The translations under genes and the position numbers were made by a program. Positions 16,901-24,459 of a stretch of 38,589 nucleotides of DNA are shown piece by piece; position 1 is the first letter of the stretch, and each line of letters opens with the position of its first letter. The stretch lies in contig JAYVTS010000153.1 in NCBI GenBank assembly GCA_043788645.1, positions 1 through 38,589 of the forward strand, written 5' to 3'. This DNA comes from CANIZL01 sp043788645 (lineage in GTDB: Bacteria > Verrucomicrobiota > Verrucomicrobiia > Limisphaerales > UBA9464). Below the pieces are notes generated by a model. That model ran no database searches. It had not been told where the DNA came from and saw nothing but the letters and a program-made list of their open reading frames with translations.

Positions 16901-19900
16901 CAAAGACGTTGTTCGTTCCGAGGACCACGTTTCCGACGAGGGTCCCTTTCAAGGAAATCGTATTAGCAAATTCCTTACCCAGCCGGAAACGCGGCACCGC
17001 ATCCACTCCGTCATCCGTGATAAAATCCCCTTCTTCGGCGGTTTCGCCCGGCGCCGGAGGATCGAGGCCTCGAAGCGGAACGCCGTCGGCGTTCCGTTCC
17101 ACGTCCTCGTCGTCGATGCACATGGGTGAGAGCGTGCAATTCTTGGTCCAGAGCGGATCACCCACATGCCCCGCAAGGTCGAACGCGCGTTGGAGCGTAA
17201 CCAGGGAGTCCCCGCCCACTTCGACGAGGGCCCCGGGAGCTAACCCAGGTTCCAAGACAAAATTAAATCCACTGCTTCCCGCGGGAGTCACCACCTGCAC
17301 TAAGCCCGACTCGGCTCCAAATGGCACGGTCCCCGCGATTTCGCCCGAGAACAAACGAAGATTGCTCAAGGGGATCCCGTTCAAGGTCAGCACCGCGGGG
17401 CCTACACCCAGGTTTTCCAAGGCAACTCGCACGGTGGTACCGGCCGGGCCGTTCGCCGGGCCGTGGCTGAGGATTACCGGCGGACCCAAAACCCTCAATG
17501 CGGGCGAGAAACCGGATTTACTTGGAAGCGGCGAGTGGGGGACGATTTCGATCGATCCCGAAACCGCCCCCGCGGGCACGTTCACGGTGACGTAACCCTG
17601 GGAGCCCGACTTGTTCGTGCCTTCGGTTTGATGAAAGAAAAAGCGATCCCCGGGACCAAAGCCAAACCCACGTAATCGAACTCCTGTACCCGGGAAGGGT
17701 GACCCCAAATACGAGGCGCTGGCAGCAAACCCTTCGGCGGGATCAAACCCCGTCACGGTTGGCTGATCGACGTAAGTAAACGGCGCCGAACCCCGAAATC
17801 CGCCAGCGCTGACGACGAGCGGCAACTGGGCAAATGCCGTGCGATCCGTGGCGGCCTCGTAAAGCTCACCCATCTGCATAGGCACCTTCACTTCCAATGT
17901 CTGATTCCCATTCGCTGCGTCGGTGACCTTCACGTCCACGCTGGGAACGCGTGCCGCGCCGTTGGCAAACCAGACCCGATCCGTGTCGTCGGAAGTACCA
18001 AAGCGTCGGCCTTCTAACCCTATTTCGATGGTGTCCCCGATGGCTCCGATCCCCGGTTCAACCTTGAGAATCGGCGTCTGAAAGGCATCACCCACCTCCA
18101 GAAACGCCGATTCCAGGGGTGTTGCTTTGAACACGCCATAGGCGCGCAGAACGATCTTGCCGAGATCGACCGCCTTGTCGGCCTTGTCGTAGGGATTGGC
18201 GATGGACTTGCTGATCCAGCGGTAGGCGCGACCCAGGATGCCGGTGGCCCGGCCGGCCGCCGCCGCGCCGACGGTCGAAGCGTCCGCGAGCTTTTTCATC
18301 CCATACTCGAAGCTAATTTGGCCCGCCAAGTCACTGGCTTCCGCCAGGAAAGTCCCGGGCGAATCAATCGGTGGCAGCGTGTCGAGTCCTGAGATCACCG
18401 TCTCCAGCTTCTGACTCAATAAGGTCAGAGCGCCGCTGGTTCCCGGCACCTCCGAGGCCACTCCGAGGAGATCGACCGCCGCGGCTAGCAAATTGATTCG
18501 CACGGCGGCGAGGTACGCATCGTGGTAGTTCGCTTGGACAAACGCCGCCTCTGGCGCGGGATCAAAGGCTGGGCTGACGCCCCGGAGGACGTACAATGCC
18601 GACTCGCCCGGGAGGTCTAAGCGACCGCGCGGATCATCCGACACGCCAAAGCGTTTCCCTACGAGTCGTCCTACCAAGCTTGAGATATCGGCCCCTTCCA
18701 GCAGGGACGAAGAGTGGACGATGAAGCTTTTTCGAAACCCCTTGATTCGCCGATATTCGGCCGATCCGGCTTTTACCGGTTGTTCGGCGGCAGACTGATA
18801 GTCGCTCCGCCCGCCCGGAAAGGCATGGGTCACGTCGAGTTGACTGACCGTAACGACCCAATCCAGGTGGTTGATAGGCGCGGAGTTGACTCCGATAAAC
18901 CCGGTCCCGTGGGTGACCACGAGGTAATCCGTATCCAGATCATCAATCCGTTGTTCCAACGGCTCCGCCTCTTGTCCTTGCCCCTGCCGGGCGGCTGATC
19001 CGCGAGGAGGCAATGAATTCGAACGCCCGGGGCCAGGGCGATTTAAAACGGCCAGCACGGCTTCGCGGAACGTTTGTTCAAAGGCGACACTCTCCAGGGG
19101 ATCTCTGCCGGCCGCGACGATCTCAGAAAACAGCCTACTCAAAGCCTGAACGGGCGGGCTTTGGGAAAGGGTCGCCAGAAGTCGGCGGGCTTGGGACGGA
19201 TCCGGCGTGTAAAATGGCGGTGACATGAAAATCAATGCCTGCACGGTGGAGGTGGCGTCGATGGTGTTCGTTTCCTGTCCTGTCACCGAAACCGCGAGGA
19301 AGAACACCGGGCGATTGGTGTCGGTGGGCGCTGCGAGGGTAAGCAAGGGCCGTTCGCGGCGAAAGGTCATGGTGGTGGCCGTGCTGGGCGATACTCCATA
19401 GGCATTGATCAAGCGAAAGCCGTTGGCGTTGACTCCGGCCGGTGGCTGGAACTGAATCGGGCCGAGCCCCGTCACCACCACTTCCCGGGGCGGCGTCGTG
19501 GCCCCGTCAATTCCCCGGGCCGTAACCAGGCCCGAAATCGCCTGCGTTGGTACCCGCACCCGCAGTCCGCCGGGTACCGGCCCAATGACTTCCGCATCCA
19601 GCCCCCCAAAGCGGACCAAAACTTCTCCGGGAAGCCCTAGAGCAAAATCGCCTGGCAGATCATAGAAGTCGCCGGGCGACGCCTCCGGCACCACCCGAAG
19701 GACGGCGGCCTCGACCACGACGGCTCGGTAGAACTGAACTGACTGGGCCGGAAACTCTGGATCCACGAACGTAGTGGTGCCGGTGGCATTCTCCAGCACG
19801 GCCCGTGACTGCCAGCCCGCCAGATGGCTACTTGATTCAAGTCGAATCGTGGTGCCGGCTTCGCCTTGAATGTGGATTCGCACGGAGGATCCGGCCTCGA

Positions 19901-20063
19901 GCAACTCCGCTGTCAGCGACAACCCAGCAGCCCGACCTTGCGCGCCTGTCGGCCCGAGGGTGGACAGGATAAACCCAAGAAAGATCGTGTGCCACCTACC
20001 TCTGGAAAATGCCCAGCACGGAGACCTCGAGAGCACCGAGCTGGGGTTTTTAGCTTGTTTCAT
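13974..20063 (-). CDS. Giant secreted multidomain protein: IPT/TIG repeats, right-handed beta-helix and a six-bladed PD40 propeller
   Basis: 2029 residues. A long signal peptide (cleavage probably near GAQGRAAG, about 40-48) precedes a module with RLESSSHLAGWQSRA and ending VQFYRAVVV, characteristic of secreted verrucomicrobial proteins. Residues about 370-650 are mixed helical sequence with no family I know. Three IPT/TIG-like Ig folds follow at about 664, 765 and 858. Residues about 1030-1680 are short Asn/Gly-rich repeats (N.I....... G..) typical of NosD-like parallel beta-helices. Six PD40/TolB-type blades, each beginning near (V/A)F(V/A)S.RDGN.ELY and ending SPDG, occupy about 1766-2029. 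The final blade ends at the C-terminus (QPKAGR) with no PEP-CTERM or T9SS tail. Roles such as surface adhesion or polysaccharide binding are possible but not shown. The ATG at 20063 has no ribosome binding site. Confidence 0.9.
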   Translation of the reverse strand: MKQAKNPSSVLSRSPCWAFSRGRWHTIFLGFILSTLGPTGAQGRAAGLSLTAELLEAGSSVRIHIQGEAGTTIRLESSSHLAGWQSRAVLENATGTTTFVDPEFPAQSVQFYRAVVVEAAVLRVVPEASPGDFYDLPGDFALGLPGEVLVRFGGLDAEVIGPVPGGLRVRVPTQAISGLVTARGIDGATTPPREVVVTGLGPIQFQPPAGVNANGFRLINAYGVSPSTATTMTFRRERPLLTLAAPTDTNRPVFFLAVSVTGQETNTIDATSTVQALIFMSPPFYTPDPSQARRLLATLSQSPPVQALSRLFSEIVAAGRDPLESVAFEQTFREAVLAVLNRPGPGRSNSLPPRGSAARQGQGQEAEPLEQRIDDLDTDYLVVTHGTGFIGVNSAPINHLDWVVTVSQLDVTHAFPGGRSDYQSAAEQPVKAGSAEYRRIKGFRKSFIVHSSSLLEGADISSLVGRLVGKRFGVSDDPRGRLDLPGESALYVLRGVSPAFDPAPEAAFVQANYHDAYLAAVRINLLAAAVDLLGVASEVPGTSGALTLLSQKLETVISGLDTLPPIDSPGTFLAEASDLAGQISFEYGMKKLADASTVGAAAAGRATGILGRAYRWISKSIANPYDKADKAVDLGKIVLRAYGVFKATPLESAFLEVGDAFQTPILKVEPGIGAIGDTIEIGLEGRRFGTSDDTDRVWFANGAARVPSVDVKVTDAANGNQTLEVKVPMQMGELYEAATDRTAFAQLPLVVSAGGFRGSAPFTYVDQPTVTGFDPAEGFAASASYLGSPFPGTGVRLRGFGFGPGDRFFFHQTEGTNKSGSQGYVTVNVPAGAVSGSIEIVPHSPLPSKSGFSPALRVLGPPVILSHGPANGPAGTTVRVALENLGVGPAVLTLNGIPLSNLRLFSGEIAGTVPFGAESGLVQVVTPAGSSGFNFVLEPGLAPGALVEVGGDSLVTLQRAFDLAGHVGDPLWTKNCTLSPMCIDDEDVERNADGVPLRGLDPPAPGETAEEGDFITDDGVDAVPRFRLGKEFANTISLKGTLVGNVVLGTNNVFETLVSGDGSPPTIEGALTIDGNFNHLVNMVVRGRLLITGNYNTLDAVVVTGSQNEGIIVQGHHNILHVTCISNTYDGLVIDGGQMNQVEVLTTANGNNGVTLKGGAQGNQVAMTTGFLPTPGGLIPFRGNTAHGLALLDAASENQIQGLGPIARNRSDGAYLSGLGVVKNQIRIFHSQSNGVNGFTVRDGATGNVLDPILAEGNGGTGVEIRQAPSTILGNVRAGFNRLFGVRIIGGTNIVGPIPLETRGNLAAGLRLEAGTVGFVSQGTSTQDALGVELVDAATSLNVLTFLIEAPAEAGAAVRGASQNRLALRIKNGLGVGLILEGGANQNEFPGLQINHCTAQGLILRDHGTAANLFPDPQIGLPILDETAGNGGDGILIENGAAFNVFGDDTGRGPEVRNNGGVGIRIRGATSTGNRIQHSQIHEDARVGLVQQSGLVLEAGVTGMIISDATITGHPKFGVEINQSPVNDIGALIPGATGNHLLRNDVGLKLTGAATTGCRVAGNSIAQGGTGVLMDDRAAFNEIGTDNRIGDNAIGIRLDQASHNRVFESLIRDNSLAGLSLVNGASDNLIRTNRILRNGLGVDVVGNQSVGNRITLNSITANLGRGIQLSSGGNRQLDAPTITSVGRQRVTGSAFVDDGGTIELFADSADEGERFLGSGIVVHGEWVVSVDLRPADVGTRYQLHATVADSLNDTSEFGDTGFAGGMAPLVFVSTRDGNRELYQLDGIKESETRLTTHPAEDYSPSVAPQGGTIVFVSTRDGNPELYRMELGGTNPITRLTMEVAADYDPTWRPDGTGFAFVSERAGNPEIYLAHIDGTGVTRITTNTDADRWPSFSPDGSRIVFASRRTGNWDLWIMNNDGTNPQLIGPNPADDTQPVWSPDGTWIAFVSTRDGNPELYLIHPDGSELRQLTHHPSTDVDPSWLNDSRTLLFASDRDAGFELYQIGIGGGEPSRLTVSTGNNSQPKAGR

Positions 20064-20371
20064 AACTTGAATCCTAAATCCGCCTGAGCTGGCTAATTGC
20101 GGTGATCCAACGCCACCGGAATCGAACGGCTCACGGGGTCAGGTCCTGTCTACACCTGCGGGACAAACTTTGAAAGTGGAATCGTGGAAGGAGCCGGCGA
20201 TACCCGTGGCCGCGAATTCAACACCTTGGTGGCGGTATACCGCGCCAATGGTGTTTTTTATTATTAACAATTGATAGAAATTTGAATTAGTGACGCTCCG
20301 TAGGGAGGAAAAATTGGTTTCGTGAATGGGCTCATTTCAACCGACGGTGGGTCGGGTTTGGCGTGGATTGC
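20064..20371. other. Gene-free stretch upstream of the giant secreted protein gene
   Basis: No ORF with protein-like composition. It should contain the minus-strand promoter for the giant gene. An AT-rich patch (20259-20290, with TTTTTTATTATTAACAATTG) is the only notable composition change. Confidence 0.3.
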
Positions 20372-20432
20372 CGTTCCTGCGGTTGATCCCGTCAAAAGCA
20401 CGGGACACAACCGCGGTCCGTCCGCGACGATT
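20372..20432 (+). repeat. Dispersed palindromic repeat, family A, copy 1
   Basis: A 61-base unit identical at 60 positions to 20614-20674. It contains an imperfect palindrome in which GCGGTTG and ATCCCGT on the left pair with ACGGGA and CAACCGC on the right around a CAAAAG loop. A third copy, inverted and diverged, is at 32201-32243. Confidence 0.85.
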
Positions 20433-20447
20433 TTGAAATGGAAGCAT

Positions 20448-20534
20448 TGAACCGCGGATGGACACGGATTCACGCGGATGGAGAAAGTCCGGAATTTTTC
20501 TTATCCGCGTTCATCGGTGTTCATCCGCGGTTCA
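20448..20534. repeat. Imperfect inverted repeat of 'CCGCGGATG' units, family B
   Basis: Left arm 20448-20481 (starting TGAACCGCGGATG) and right arm 20501-20534 (ending CATCCGCGGTTCA) are near-perfect reverse complements, separated by about 19 bases. Each arm is itself a run of degenerate short units (CGCGGAT, GACACGGAT). No coding function is apparent. Confidence 0.8.
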
Positions 20535-20613
20535 CTCCTGGTTTTCCCCCGACGAGAGGGAAGCGGCGAACAATCGGTGCCCCTCACTAACAGGACGCAC
20601 TGAAATAGGTGGA

Positions 20614-20674
20614 CGTTCCTGCGGTTGATCCCGTCAAAAGCACGGGACACAACCGCGGTCCGTCCGCAACGATT
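20614..20674 (+). repeat. Dispersed palindromic repeat, family A, copy 2
   Basis: Same orientation as the copy at 20372 with one substitution (CCGCAACG against CCGCGACG). In this copy the outer ends CGTT and AACG also pair, extending the palindrome. It ends 69 bases before argH, so it lies in the argH upstream region. Confidence 0.85.
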
Positions 20675-20743
20675 CGCTAGAAGAGTCGCGGCTTCGCCCT
20701 TCCACTCTGGCCGTTCGCCCACCAACATACCGTCGATTTTGCT

Positions 20744-22171
20744 ATGGCCAAAAGCTCTCCTAGCTCCCTCGTTTCTCAGGGTGCTCCCGTTTCCCGCAGC
20801 GGCCGATTCGGCAGTGGACCCGCGGCGGACGTAGCCGCCTTCTCCGAATCCATCAGCTTTGATTGGCGCCTGTGGCGACATGATCTGCGGGGTTCGCTGG
20901 CCCACGCAACGATGTTGAAAAAAATCGGGATTCTCAGCGGCGCAGAATTGAAAGCCATCGCCGACGGTCTCGCCGAGATTTCTAGGGAAATTGAGGCCGG
21001 CCAGTTCTCCTGGAAACCGGAACTTGAAGATGTTCACATGAACCTGGAGGCCGAGTTGACTCGGCGTGTTCCGGCTGGAGCTAAATTGCACACCGGCCGT
21101 TCCCGCAATGATCAAGTCGCCTTGGACGTCCGACTTTGGCTCCGAGACGAAATCGATGCCCTAGACTTGGAATTGCGCAACCTCCAACGATCCTTGGTGG
21201 AACTTGGAAGTCGGAATGCGACGGTTATTATTCCCGGTTATACCCATCTTCAACGCGCTCAACCCGTCTACCTTGCTCATCACTTGCTCGCCTATGTTGA
21301 GATGCTTCAACGCGATGCAGAACGTCTTCGCGACGGCCGCGTCCGGGTCAACATTTGCCCCCTCGGGTCGGGTGCGCTCGCCGGCAGCACCTTGCCCTTG
21401 GATCGCGAAATGGTAGCGACTCAACTCGATTTCACCGATCACCGGGGCCGACCGCGGGTCACTCAAAACTCCATGGACGGCGTCAGCGACCGAGATTTTA
21501 TGGTTGAGTTTTGCGCCACGGCGGCTCTCCTGGCCGTGCATCTCAGTCGTCTGAGCGAGGATATTATTCTTTGGGTATCGAGCGAATTTGGGTTCATCCG
21601 GATTGCGGATGCTTATACGACGGGTTCCTCCCTGATGCCCCAGAAAAAGAATCCGGATGTGGCCGAACTGACTCGGGGCAAATCGGCCCGTGTGATTGGC
21701 AACCTAATGGCGCTGCTCACGTTGCTCAAAGGTCTGCCTATGACCTACAACCGCGACCTTCAAGAGGACAAGGAACGCCTCTTCGATACCGCTGACACCA
21801 TCCGCGCCTGCGTCCGCCTGATGACTGCGATGTTGGGGCATATCTCGGTCAATGCGGACGTTTGCCTCGCCGCCGCCCGAGATCCGCTCCTGCTAGCGAC
21901 CGATCTAGCGGACTACCTGGTGAATGCGGGATTGCCTTTCCGCCAGGCCCACCATGAGGTGGGTGCCGTGGTGGCCCTGGCAGAGAAACTGCAGAAACCC
22001 TTGAACCAACTCTCCGTTTCGGAATTTCAAAACGTCTCTCCGCAATTCGGTAGCGATGTTCTCGCTACCTTTGACCTACCGCGAGCCATGGGTCGACGGA
22101 AAATGACCGGCGCCCCAGGAACCAAGGCTGTCCGGCGACAACTCTTGCGCTGGAAAAAACGACTCCAGTAG
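20744..22171 (+). CDS. argH: Argininosuccinate lyase
   Basis: Cleaves argininosuccinate to arginine and fumarate, the last step of arginine synthesis. The fumarase/aspartase superfamily signature GSSLMPQKKNPD is present at about residues 299-310, with its flexible loop Ser. HTGRSRNDQVALD and the TxxxxRAQP-type motif (YTHLQRAQPV) are ArgH-specific substrate-binding segments. The 475-residue length is normal; the first 15 or so Ser-rich residues look like an added tail. The ATG at 20744 has no visible ribosome binding site. No other arg gene is nearby; it converges on adk with a 30-base gap. Confidence 0.97.
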   Translation: MAKSSPSSLVSQGAPVSRSGRFGSGPAADVAAFSESISFDWRLWRHDLRGSLAHATMLKKIGILSGAELKAIADGLAEISREIEAGQFSWKPELEDVHMNLEAELTRRVPAGAKLHTGRSRNDQVALDVRLWLRDEIDALDLELRNLQRSLVELGSRNATVIIPGYTHLQRAQPVYLAHHLLAYVEMLQRDAERLRDGRVRVNICPLGSGALAGSTLPLDREMVATQLDFTDHRGRPRVTQNSMDGVSDRDFMVEFCATAALLAVHLSRLSEDIILWVSSEFGFIRIADAYTTGSSLMPQKKNPDVAELTRGKSARVIGNLMALLTLLKGLPMTYNRDLQEDKERLFDTADTIRACVRLMTAMLGHISVNADVCLAAARDPLLLATDLADYLVNAGLPFRQAHHEVGAVVALAEKLQKPLNQLSVSEFQNVSPQFGSDVLATFDLPRAMGRRKMTGAPGTKAVRRQLLRWKKRLQ

Positions 22172-22201
22172 CAGCTTTTGAGGTGTGGTTATTGAGGGGG
22201 A

Positions 22202-22855
22202 TCAGGCCAACACGTTCGAGTTTTCGACGGGCCGTTGGATGAAGGTGGTCCCACCATCACTCACCGCTGGCTTGGGGGTTCGCGCCACGATCTTGAGAAT
22301 ATCCAGAAGGACCTGCAGGGGTTCTTGCGTTGAATCGATCTGGTGAATCGTCGACTCTGGATAACATTCTAATACTGCCCGAGTCTCGCGTTTATAGGTC
22401 TCAAGACGGTTCCGAATGACGTCCACATTTGCGTCATCCAAGCGGTTTTCTTTGAGTGCTCGACGCTGGAGCCGACTGATGAGTTTGTCGACTGCGGGGC
22501 AAAACAGGTTAAACACCGCTTTGACGTCAATCATTTCTTCCATAATTCGCGCTTGGTTCGGGTTCCGAGGAATTCCGTCCAATAGTAGCGTATCTGCATC
22601 GGGATTAAACCGACCGGTCACCACCAGCCCATTGACTGATTGTTTCCAAAGTTCAATGGTCGGCTCATCGGGAACCAAACTGCCCTTGCTGGCATATTCC
22701 ATGAACGTTCGGCCGAGCGGAGAATCCACCCGGAGCGATCGAAAGGCATCGCCACAGGAGTAATGTACAAAATTGGGAATTTGACCCAGAATTTTGCCCT
22801 GGGTTCCCTTGCCGGAACCTGGGGCTCCGAACAAAAGAATGGCGCGGTAACGCAT
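22202..22855 (-). CDS. adk: Adenylate kinase, short-LID type
   Basis: Interconverts ATP + AMP and 2 ADP. It shows the P-loop FGAPGSGKGTQ, the AMP-binding CGDAFR segment (the family has SxGDxxR), LLDGIPRN (the family has DGFPRT) and RLDDANVDVIRNRLETY. The large LID is replaced by a short loop around ALKENRLDD, and the zinc cysteines are absent. The last 35 residues extend past the usual end and are polar. Its start is 17 bases downstream of the end of the membrane-protein gene on the same strand, so they are probably co-transcribed. A non-standard specificity cannot be excluded because of the substitution in the DGFPRT motif. Confidence 0.9.
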   Translation of the reverse strand: MRYRAILLFGAPGSGKGTQGKILGQIPNFVHYSCGDAFRSLRVDSPLGRTFMEYASKGSLVPDEPTIELWKQSVNGLVVTGRFNPDADTLLLDGIPRNPNQARIMEEMIDVKAVFNLFCPAVDKLISRLQRRALKENRLDDANVDVIRNRLETYKRETRAVLECYPESTIHQIDSTQEPLQVLLDILKIVARTPKPAVSDGGTTFIQRPVENSNVLA

Positions 22856-22872
22856 ACGATAGGGTTAAGAAT

Positions 22873-23805
22873 CTAGGCTGGACGAATGTTGATTTCCTTT
22901 AAGTCCGAGTATTCAATGGGCACTTCCTTGCCCGCCGCGTCGAGAAATACGGCGTCATTCATGGTGAGTCGCGCCACTCGCTGACAGAGGGTCGTTCCCC
23001 GACTATGCACGATGTCCAATACCATTCCGGCGTCAGGACCCGTCAATTGAGGTTTGAGAAACCCGCCCAGCTGACCTTCCAGGAACTTCCGATTAAAAGT
23101 ATAATTCGCTCTGGTAAACGTCCGCGGTCCACCGATCACCTCTTCCGCATTCGCATTGGAGCCCGTCCGTGCGATACCCATCTGCTTCACGAGCGAAGGC
23201 CCAGATGCTTCTGTAACGGCTAGTTTCATTTCCGCGGAATGCATCTTGGTGGCGTCCTCTACTTCCGGGGCATAGTAACGGGGCAAAACGAGAAAGATGA
23301 TCGGTCCAATCACCGGCAGAACGGCCGCTAAACCACAAACCAAAGCCGCCGGGCGCCATTTGAATTTGGCAATTTCAAATGCGGTATAGAGATTTGCCAG
23401 ATACAGAAGTGCTAAAAACAATAGTCCCGGTGGCGCCGTGAGCGCCGTGATCCAGCCCGACTTCACCTCGGGTCTGACCGGCATCTGCGTCGGGTTCAGT
23501 TTGATGGCGGCCTTTGCTTGCTTGAGCGCCCCTTCTTCCGGCGGTGGCATGATGAGGGGTTCGACGAATTTCTTAGCCTTCGGATGATCTTTCAAAGATT
23601 CCAGGGATTCGTCGCTCATTTTCAACCACGGGTAACGGGGCGAGAAAGTCCCGTCTGATAGGCGTATGATGAACCCATTCGCGTCCGCCGCCGAAAGTTC
23701 GCCGGAAATTTTTTCGCCACTATTCAATCGAAATTCGGCCCCCACCGTGATCGCTGTAAGCGCGGTGACGGTGAGCCAACAGGCTAATAATTTACGCCAA
23801 TGCAT
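22873..23805 (-). CDS. Uncharacterised secreted/membrane protein upstream of adk
   Basis: 310 residues with an N-terminal signal (MHWRKLLACWLTVTALTAITVGA) followed by RLNSGEKISGEL, a small beta-sheet domain of about 60 residues resembling the start of verrucomicrobial 'SLA1/DUF' type modules. Residues about 120-180 hold two hydrophobic segments (TALTAPPGLLFLALLYLANLY and a second ending IIFLVLPRYY). The rest is a soluble C-terminal domain with NYTFNRKFLEGQLG. No family that I can name with confidence. I chose the ATG at 23805 because it begins the signal; the frame is open five codons further. Operon with adk suggests no functional link that I can state. Confidence 0.75.
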   Translation of the reverse strand: MHWRKLLACWLTVTALTAITVGAEFRLNSGEKISGELSAADANGFIIRLSDGTFSPRYPWLKMSDESLESLKDHPKAKKFVEPLIMPPPEEGALKQAKAAIKLNPTQMPVRPEVKSGWITALTAPPGLLFLALLYLANLYTAFEIAKFKWRPAALVCGLAAVLPVIGPIIFLVLPRYYAPEVEDATKMHSAEMKLAVTEASGPSLVKQMGIARTGSNANAEEVIGGPRTFTRANYTFNRKFLEGQLGGFLKPQLTGPDAGMVLDIVHSRGTTLCQRVARLTMNDAVFLDAAGKEVPIEYSDLKEINIRPA

Positions 23806-23916
23806 TCGGGAAGCTGGCAAGTTCTGTGCCCGGGTGCGAACAAGTTTTTAACCACCCCGCTTGACCATCCCAAGTGCCGTCCCAGGGTCCCGTTTGCCCG
23901 GATTTAGGGCAAAAAT

Positions 23917-24459
23917 GTGAAGAGTGAGATCCCGACCAAGCGAAAACGGGCTGTAAAAAACGCGTCAAAGGGGGTGAAATCGACTTCTTTGCCGACTTCC
24001 GCTGCCGTTTTAGCCCGAGAAAAGAAGCCCGCCGACCCTTCACCCGCGTCGGCACCCGTTGGGGCCGTGCTACCCCATGAGCGCGTCCGCCGATTGGCCC
24101 GCGCCCGTCAACAGGCGCTCACTGAATGGCGCCGCACGGACTTGGGGGCTTCAGAAACCGCCTGGCGCGATGTGGCCCGCTCCGCGGGAGAGATTCTTCC
24201 GGAAGTCCTTCAACGTCTCAATCTCGAACAAAGACTGGCCGAATCGCAGATCCTCCAAGTCTGGGATCGGGTTCTTGATCGCACCATTACCGCTCACGCC
24301 AAACCGGTGGGACTGCGCAAGGGCACGCTCTTTGTGACGGTCGATAGCAATGTTTGGCTTTCGGAACTCGTTCGTTATCGCCACAAGGAAATCCTGGAAA
24401 AACTTCAGCTCACCGTGGGTCCAGACAAGGTCCAGCGCCTGTCCTTACGAGTCGGCTGA
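23917..24459 (+). CDS. dciA: DciA family (DUF721) replicative helicase-loading protein
   Basis: 180 residues. The C-terminal half (from about residue 85, WRDVARSAGEILPEVLQRLNLEQRL, QVWDRVLDRTITAHAKPVGLRKGTLFVTVDS, WLSELVRYRHKEILEKL) is the DUF721 fold. DciA is the ancestral partner of DnaB that recruits it to origins in bacteria lacking DnaC/DnaI. The N-terminal half is a basic Ala/Pro/Lys-rich tail, a plausible disordered region. The start is GTG; no ribosome binding site is evident. Its 3' end overlaps the end of the converging cyclase gene by 15 bases. Usually found near gyrB, recF or secA; here it is alone. Confidence 0.85.
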   Translation: MKSEIPTKRKRAVKNASKGVKSTSLPTSAAVLAREKKPADPSPASAPVGAVLPHERVRRLARARQQALTEWRRTDLGASETAWRDVARSAGEILPEVLQRLNLEQRLAESQILQVWDRVLDRTITAHAKPVGLRKGTLFVTVDSNVWLSELVRYRHKEILEKLQLTVGPDKVQRLSLRVG

